NCBI RefSeq assembly: GCF_002027555.1
Contig: NZ_MXAP01000038.1
Span: 1-10,233, forward strand
Reading direction: 5' to 3'
Origin: Moraxella equi
Lineage (GTDB): Bacteria > Pseudomonadota > Gammaproteobacteria > Pseudomonadales > Moraxellaceae
DNA: 10,233 nucleotides
Shown: positions 5,895 to 10,233 of the stretch, piece by piece
How positions within the stretch are numbered: position 1 is the stretch's first letter
How the letters are laid out: each line of letters begins with the position of its first letter
The notes under the pieces: generated by a model
What the model saw: the letters and a program-made list of their open reading frames with translations, nothing else
Told to the model about the DNA's origin: nothing
The model's database searches: none
Program-made: the position numbers and the translations under genes

Positions 5895-8800
5895 TTAGAA
5901 CTTGCTGGTGAAGCTCAAACCCACTTGGGAAGCATCTGAATCGCCACTACCTGTGTAGCTGTAGTTTAGACCCACTTGGCTGTTTGGTGTCACATTATAG
6001 TTAGCACCAACCTTGGCTGACCATTTGGTTTTGTCAGTATCCCAAGTGCCATACTGTACATCTGTCGCTGTACCAACATAGCGAGTGTCTAGGTTGGTGT
6101 CACGGCTAACAGCGTGAGCAACTTGCACACCACCAGTAAGCTGTAGAGCAGGTGTTGCTTGGAACACCATATCAGCACCCACACCTACCTGAGTTTGTTT
6201 TGCTTCGATGTCGTCAACAACGTTAAGACCGTCATTGAAGCTACCATCGTTTTTGTACTGCTGATGGTTAACAAAGGCATAAGGTTGTACACTCACGCCC
6301 GATGCAGTATCAATGTTTGTACCCGCTTGGATACCAGCACCATATAGCTTACCATTGTACTCAACTTTGTTAGAGTTTTCACCACGGCTGGCTTCTGTAT
6401 CAACTTTGGCACCTTTTGCCCAACCTGATAGATAGGCATCACCCAACTTCTTAGAAGCACCAACAGTCAAGCCAATGCTGTCAGTTTTGGTTTTGTTGCC
6501 AATACCATAAACAGATTCTTCCAAGTCAAGTTTACTTACATCAAGTTGTGCACCAACACTAATGTCGGCTGCAGTTTGAGTGCTTGCACCAACACTAATG
6601 TTGTTGCCTTTACGTGCACTTGTGGCATGCTCTAGTTCTACATCATAATCATGGTGACTGATATTACCCCAAACACCTCTTGGGGCGCTAACACGCTTAC
6701 CAAATTCGGTTGCATGGTTAGCACTGTCTTCTACTGCGTTTAATGCACTGTCAGCATAGAAAGTTGGGTCAAGCTTGTATAGCTCACGGTTGGTGCTTAC
6801 TGTAGAAAGTTTAGATTCTGCACCAGAATTCATGTTTTCAAAACCAGTGAATACACGGTTAGCAAATTGCTTCTCATCACTGGTCAGTGAACCTTGTGTT
6901 TCTTGTTTTTTATCTAAATCATTAAGTACTTTGTCTAGGTTTTGTGCAACACGGCTACCACTGTCATTCATGCTGATGCCATAAACAACATTGCCTGCAC
7001 TTAGACGTTTGGCAGTTACTTGCACGTCATTGTTCGTGCGTGAACCACCTACCACTCTGCCATTTCTGTCTACTTCTGGCGTATATTCAACATTTGTTAC
7101 TTCAAATAATGGGTTGCTTGAACGATAATTGTCAAATTGACCTTCAAGACCACGCTTAGCACGAAGTACAGTGCTACGGCTACCTGATTTGCTGATGATA
7201 CCATCTTTGGTCTCACCAGTTAGATTTAGTGTACCACCTAGTTTGGCCTTACCGTCCACGGTAAGCATGTTGCCAAATTGAGCTTTTAGACCAGCATCCA
7301 CGCCACGTTGAGTGTTAATGTTATAGTTACCTCTGATGCGTAGATTGCCTTCGTTATTTACCCAGCCACCTGTTTGGTGCACATTGGCAACACTACCATG
7401 ACCTGTCAGCTCACCACCTTTGACAACCATGGTAGAGCCGCCATTATTGCCATTGATTTCTAATGAACCGCCCTCGATGATTGAGTTGCCTTTATAGCTG
7501 TTATTACCAGTAAATACCAGTTTACCAGCACCTTTTTTGGTAAAGCCTTTGTCGCCTTTTAGGTCATTATAAAACACCGACAATGGCGTGCCTTGGGTAT
7601 CAAGCTCTACGTTATCCCAGTAAAAACCACCATAACCCTTAGCAGCAGCTTCTGGGTCTAGTAGCCCCCAACCATCTTGCCACGTGATATTTTTGCCATT
7701 ATGGTTTGCGATGATTTGACGGTTTTCCCATGGGGTATCGCCGGGGATGTATAGATTACCTCGGTTATCTGTATAGTATCTGCCATAATAGCCTGATGGC
7801 AGACGGCTCACACGTCTGAGTCCTTTGTAGCCATTTGGCGAATTGGCGGTGATTTCTGAGAAGTCCTTAGCCGTACCTAAGATGGTTTGAGAGATGTTCT
7901 CATTTTTCATCCAAGGATAAGCAGATTGAACAAGCACTGCCGTGCCGGCCACACGAGCAGTGGCAGGCGATGTGCCTTTGTAGTTGCTCAGTCTGCCGTT
8001 GTTGGCATAGTTTTCGGTGGATGATGTTGCCGATACGCACCACTCAGCGGTACGACCACAGTTATTGGCTTGATTAAAATCTTCTCGTGGTGATGATACG
8101 GTGATGAAGCCTTTTTTGAACTCGCTGTTCATGAGCGGTGCTAAGTTCTCATCATGTGCATCATTAAGACCCTCGTTACCTGTCGCCTTGATGATAAGGG
8201 CATCACGATTCATGATAAGGTCATGAATGACAGGCAGAGTTACCTCGGCATTGGTAATGCTTGTTCTGTAACGATTTGGGTAGATGTTGCCTGTGTTAGG
8301 GTCATAGTTGAGTCGCTGAGCATCGTAGTACCATTGGTCAGTGTTGTTAGAACTCCAAGAGTTGTTAAAAATCTTGACACCATGGTCTTGGTTGAGCTTA
8401 CGCATCATTAAGAACTGGTTGCCGCCGTTTGAGCCACGGTCGATACTGTCACTGCCATAGATTTTGGCATTGGTCATGCCGTTGTTACCTGCGATAACAG
8501 CCGCCATTTGGTTGCCATGACTACCACTAGCAGAGGTTGTTGGGATTTCAACAATGCCCGAATCATTTTCTGGCGTATAGCAGGTGGAACGTCCAGCAGA
8601 AACACACTCAATCTGTGTATCATGCACATTTGCACCAACCATGTCTCGGTTGAAGCGGTTAATACCTGTATCAATCACACCTACTTTGGCTTGACGTGTA
8701 TCAATGGTGTTCTTTAGGTTGTCAAGACGCTCGGCATAACCATCTTCGGTTGTGCCATAAAATTTAGATGTCAAATTAGAATTATTTGACGTATCCATGA

Positions 8801-9239
8801 CACTATAACCTGTACGTGTGCCAGCACTTGGTGCAGGTTGGTTGCGTTTTAGATTGGCTTGAACGCGTCTTGTGTAATCAGGCTGTCTCACCTCTGATGG
8901 CGATACTGGAGCAATATAGCTACCTGATATACCGCCACTAATTGGTGCCGGTGTTGGCACAGGCGTTGGATCCGGAATCGGGGCTGGGGTCGGACGAACA
9001 AGTTCAGGAGCCGGTCTCACAGGGCTTGGCACTGGAGTTGGAGTTGGTCTAAAACGTTTAAGGAAATCTAAATAGTAATCGTAGAAAGAGTATTTAGAAC
9101 TATTGTACTGTGAATCAACAATCATTGGAGCTGAGTTGGCATAACTTACCGTACTACTAGCACTAATTACCAGCATGCAAGCCATACTTAAAGGCTTAAC
9201 ATAGAACCCTTTCTTGGCAGGTTGAGTTTGTAATGACAT
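5895..9239 (-). CDS. Subtilisin-like serine protease autotransporter (type Va secretion)
   Basis: A 1114-residue secreted protease of the NalP/AspA/Ssa1 kind. In order it has: a signal peptide (hydrophobic core about 18-31, likely cleaved after SYA, 32-34); a proline-rich stalk (64-100, 16 prolines, mostly every second residue); an S8 domain (about 180-535) with Asp190 (VIDTG), His241 (SHGNQ), oxyanion Asn355 (ATGNEG) and Ser424 (GTSPATA); a passenger-associated transport repeat (about 566-598); a beta-helical or autochaperone part (about 600-750); and a C-terminal barrel (about 850-1114) ending in Phe. Close cysteine pairs (212/220, 394/401) may form disulfides. The triad is intact, so it should be active at the cell surface or released. 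The ATG at 9239 is chosen for its AAGG Shine-Dalgarno (9249-9246) and normal signal peptide; an upstream in-frame ATG at 9290 lacks both. NalP-type proteins cleave other surface proteins; the targets here are unknown. Confidence 0.93.
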   Translation of the reverse strand: MSLQTQPAKKGFYVKPLSMACMLVISASSTVSYANSAPMIVDSQYNSSKYSFYDYYLDFLKRFRPTPTPVPSPVRPAPELVRPTPAPIPDPTPVPTPAPISGGISGSYIAPVSPSEVRQPDYTRRVQANLKRNQPAPSAGTRTGYSVMDTSNNSNLTSKFYGTTEDGYAERLDNLKNTIDTRQAKVGVIDTGINRFNRDMVGANVHDTQIECVSAGRSTCYTPENDSGIVEIPTTSASGSHGNQMAAVIAGNNGMTNAKIYGSDSIDRGSNGGNQFLMMRKLNQDHGVKIFNNSWSSNNTDQWYYDAQRLNYDPNTGNIYPNRYRTSITNAEVTLPVIHDLIMNRDALIIKATGNEGLNDAHDENLAPLMNSEFKKGFITVSSPREDFNQANNCGRTAEWCVSATSSTENYANNGRLSNYKGTSPATARVAGTAVLVQSAYPWMKNENISQTILGTAKDFSEITANSPNGYKGLRRVSRLPSGYYGRYYTDNRGNLYIPGDTPWENRQIIANHNGKNITWQDGWGLLDPEAAAKGYGGFYWDNVELDTQGTPLSVFYNDLKGDKGFTKKGAGKLVFTGNNSYKGNSIIEGGSLEINGNNGGSTMVVKGGELTGHGSVANVHQTGGWVNNEGNLRIRGNYNINTQRGVDAGLKAQFGNMLTVDGKAKLGGTLNLTGETKDGIISKSGSRSTVLRAKRGLEGQFDNYRSSNPLFEVTNVEYTPEVDRNGRVVGGSRTNNDVQVTAKRLSAGNVVYGISMNDSGSRVAQNLDKVLNDLDKKQETQGSLTSDEKQFANRVFTGFENMNSGAESKLSTVSTNRELYKLDPTFYADSALNAVEDSANHATEFGKRVSAPRGVWGNISHHDYDVELEHATSARKGNNISVGASTQTAADISVGAQLDVSKLDLEESVYGIGNKTKTDSIGLTVGASKKLGDAYLSGWAKGAKVDTEASRGENSNKVEYNGKLYGAGIQAGTNIDTASGVSVQPYAFVNHQQYKNDGSFNDGLNVVDDIEAKQTQVGVGADMVFQATPALQLTGGVQVAHAVSRDTNLDTRYVGTATDVQYGTWDTDKTKWSAKVGANYNVTPNSQVGLNYSYTGSGDSDASQVGLSFTSKF
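6549..6601. repeat. 17-base direct repeat inside the autotransporter barrel
   Basis: TGCACCAACACTAATGT occurs at 6549-6565 and again at 6585-6601. Both copies encode ISVGA on the minus strand (residues 881-885 and 893-897), in successive beta-strands. The 36-base period is 12 codons, so recombination between copies would stay in frame. It may only reflect similar strands. Confidence 0.6.
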
Positions 9240-9254
9240 ATTACACCTTTTTGC

Positions 9255-9283
9255 GTTTATCATTGTCACTAAGTTTATCATTG
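9255..9283. repeat. Two 11-base direct repeats in the autotransporter leader
   Basis: GTTTATCATTG occurs at 9255-9265 and 9273-9283 (CAATGATAAAC on the minus strand), with an 18-base period, just upstream of the Shine-Dalgarno. The copies fall in the 5' untranslated region, between the inferred transcription start near 9300 and the ATG at 9239. They could be paired protein-binding sites or a small tandem duplication. Confidence 0.5.
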
Positions 9284-9306
9284 CCATCAATCATCCATAA
9301 CAAGTT

Positions 9307-9336
9307 ATTATAGACAATTTATGCAATGCCCAACAA
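9307..9336 (-). promoter_or_regulatory. Probable promoter of the autotransporter gene
   Basis: On the minus strand a perfect -10 TATAAT (9312-9307) is preceded at 18 bases by a weak -35 TTGTTG (9336-9331). The inferred start near 9300 gives a leader of about 60 bases. The poor -35 and nearby upstream palindromes suggest that an activator or repressor acts here. Confidence 0.55.
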
Positions 9337-9363
9337 CATAGCAATCATTTACCATGTTGCAAT

Positions 9364-9386
9364 ATTGATACCCTTAAAGTATCAAT
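9364..9386. promoter_or_regulatory. Inverted repeat upstream of the autotransporter promoter
   Basis: ATTGATAC (9364-9371) and GTATCAAT (9379-9386) are a perfect 8-base inverted repeat with a 7-base spacer. It lies about 28 bases upstream of the inferred -35, a usual place for an activator site. The repeat is seen; the role is inferred. Confidence 0.45.
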
Positions 9387-9447
9387 TCGGTGAAACTTAT
9401 TTACACAAGTTTTGGCAATTTTAATCAAAAATAAACTTAATGTCTAG

Positions 9448-9502
9448 ATTAAGCAATTGCAATATTATTGTATTTTCAAAAATAAGATTGTAATTGCTTG
9501 AT
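9448..9502. repeat. Long-loop inverted repeat
   Basis: AAGCAATT (9451-9458) is matched by AATTGCTT (9492-9499), and the match continues outward with one mismatch to 9448 and 9502. The loop is 33 bases. In DNA this AT-rich, chance is possible. Confidence 0.3.
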
Positions 9503-9523
9503 TTATATTATTTATTTTTTTAG

Positions 9524-9539
9524 ATAAACAAATGTTTAT
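9524..9539. promoter_or_regulatory. 16-base palindrome ATAAACA-AA-TGTTTAT
   Basis: Perfect 7+2+7 palindrome. Its core word AAACAAATGT (9526-9535) recurs on the minus strand at 9882-9873 and on the plus strand at 9936-9945. It could be an operator for a homodimeric regulator, or an AT-rich coincidence. Confidence 0.35.
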
Positions 9540-9961
9540 TATTTACAAATATTAACAGTGTAGTTAGTATAGAAATAATGTATTATTTTTATGGCAATAT
9601 TACGAATAAATAAGAAATATTAAATAGAGTATATATGTTCATTAATTATTTATCATCGAAACAAACACAAGTTTTTGTTTAAAATAAAAACCTTATTATC
9701 GCCACGTTTTTGCCACAACCAAGCAACATGCCAAGCAGTAGCAATAAAATATTTGGTAAATATAAGATATTTATAATATTTATACACTGATATGATTTCT
9801 TCAAAATACTCATTAATTATTAAGAAAAAATTAATAAAGAATCAATCAAAATGATAGATTTATCATACGGTACATTTGTTTATTTTTAATTAATTTGCAA
9901 GTCATCTTTATTGTATTGCCATATTATTGGATACAAAACAAATGTAAACATTATTGTAAGG

Positions 9962-9982
9962 ATTAAAATATAGAATTTTAAT
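9962..9982. repeat. AT-only inverted repeat
   Basis: ATTAAAAT (9962-9969) and ATTTTAAT (9975-9982) with a 5-base loop. The stem is composed only of A and T, so its stability and meaning are doubtful. Confidence 0.25.
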
Positions 9983-10078
9983 ACACACTTCCCATTATGT
10001 ATGCTTTTGCTCTATTTTTATTTCCCATGTCAATCCCATCCGTATTTAATGTTAATTTTTGTATTTTATTGCTATAGC

Positions 10079-10094
10079 CAGTCATAAATGACTG
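10079..10094. promoter_or_regulatory. 16-base palindrome CAGTCAT-AA-ATGACTG
   Basis: Perfect 7+2+7 palindrome with GC content above its surroundings, which makes it less likely to be chance. No T-run follows, so it is not a simple terminator. It is a candidate operator for the autotransporter or for a gene beyond the right edge. Confidence 0.45.
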
Positions 10095-10154
10095 CTTATC
10101 ATAACATAATTTACTTATTGTAATTTTATAGAAATATTAGAAGACATTCATTAC

Positions 10155-10171
10155 TTTTGAACAGTTCAAAA
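10155..10171. promoter_or_regulatory. 17-base palindrome TTTTGAAC-A-GTTCAAAA
   Basis: Perfect 8+1+8 palindrome with GAAC/GTTC half-sites, the form typical of operators for dimeric helix-turn-helix or LexA-like repressors. It lies near the window edge and may control a gene outside. The regulator cannot be named from this sequence. Confidence 0.5.
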
Positions 10172-10233
10172 TTTAGATGCATCAGGACATACCATAGATG
10201 ATCTTATTTATAAAATATACCCCACTCTCAACT

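Larger units (their letters stand above)
9337..10233. other. Very AT-rich intergenic region without a supported gene
   Basis: About 900 bases upstream of the autotransporter with no reading frame of 60 codons or more, no tRNA or rRNA that I can recognise, and no transposase remnant. Hand counts on 60-base lines give 13-18% GC at 9481-9660, 32% at 9661-9720 and 17-23% at 9721-9840. The less AT-rich patch (about 9690-9745) contains repeated GCCA and GCAA words but no convincing hairpin with a terminator. Several palindromes are listed separately. The region runs off the right edge, so the next gene and its direction are unknown. Confidence 0.7.

Noticed and set aside
9170..9190. Lipobox at Cys21 of the autotransporter, as in lipidated NalP
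   Set aside because: The cysteine sits before the hydrophobic core, and the preceding LSMA does not fit the lipobox rule well; a normal signal peptidase site after SYA is better.
9240..9290. Autotransporter start at 9290 with 17 extra residues (MMAMINLV...)
   Set aside because: It would place extra residues ahead of a complete signal peptide and has no clear ribosome site; AAGG at 9249-9246 points to 9239.
9659..9690. Terminator from AAACAAA/TTTGTTT arms
   Set aside because: The stem has almost no G or C and is followed by A-rich, not T-rich, DNA on the plus strand; no T-run is seen on the minus strand either.
9997..10077. Small 26-residue hydrophobic reading frame in the AT-rich region
   Set aside because: No Shine-Dalgarno and no recognisable product; expected by chance in this composition.
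1..10233. CRISPR array, tRNA, rRNA, insertion sequence
   Set aside because: I saw no regularly spaced repeats, tRNA cloverleaf, rRNA segment or transposase. A covariance-model search would settle the RNA question.

Overview
The window looks like chromosomal DNA of a gammaproteobacterium, most likely in or near Moraxella. The pointers are moderate-to-low GC, AT-rich intergenic DNA, and a subtilase autotransporter of the NalP/AspA/Ssa1 kind found in mucosal bacteria. I saw no Neisseria-type uptake word (GCCGTCTGAA), which argues weakly against Neisseriaceae. The genus is an inference, not a proof.

Left part (1-3614): two paralogous TauE/SafE (TSUP) membrane exporters, one cut by the left edge and one complete, flank coaBC, the bifunctional coenzyme A biosynthesis gene. 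All three lie on the minus strand, and coaBC and the left exporter form a tight operon with a 10-base gap. Between coaBC and the complete exporter, on the plus strand, sits a two-gene VapBC-like toxin-antitoxin module. Its AT-rich composition contrasts sharply with its neighbours and suggests an acquired insert. Its inferred promoter holds a run of seven G between the -35 and -10 boxes and lies back to back with the inferred coaBC promoter.

Middle part (3615-5880): a divergent intergenic region drives the complete exporter to the left and, to the right, an aspartate/glutamate racemase followed 50 bases later by a GltP/GltT-type acidic amino acid:cation symporter. The binding-site residues of the symporter fit aspartate/glutamate, so the pair probably imports acidic amino acids and interconverts their L and D forms. 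A strong bidirectional terminator separates the pair from the convergent gene on the right.

Right part (5881-10233): a 1114-residue autotransporter on the minus strand. It has a signal peptide, a proline-rich stalk, a subtilisin-like (S8) protease with an intact Asp/His/Ser triad, a passenger-associated transport repeat and a C-terminal beta-barrel. Upstream lies about 920 bases of very AT-rich DNA (roughly 13-20% GC over long stretches) with several perfect palindromes and no gene I can support. The window ends inside this region.
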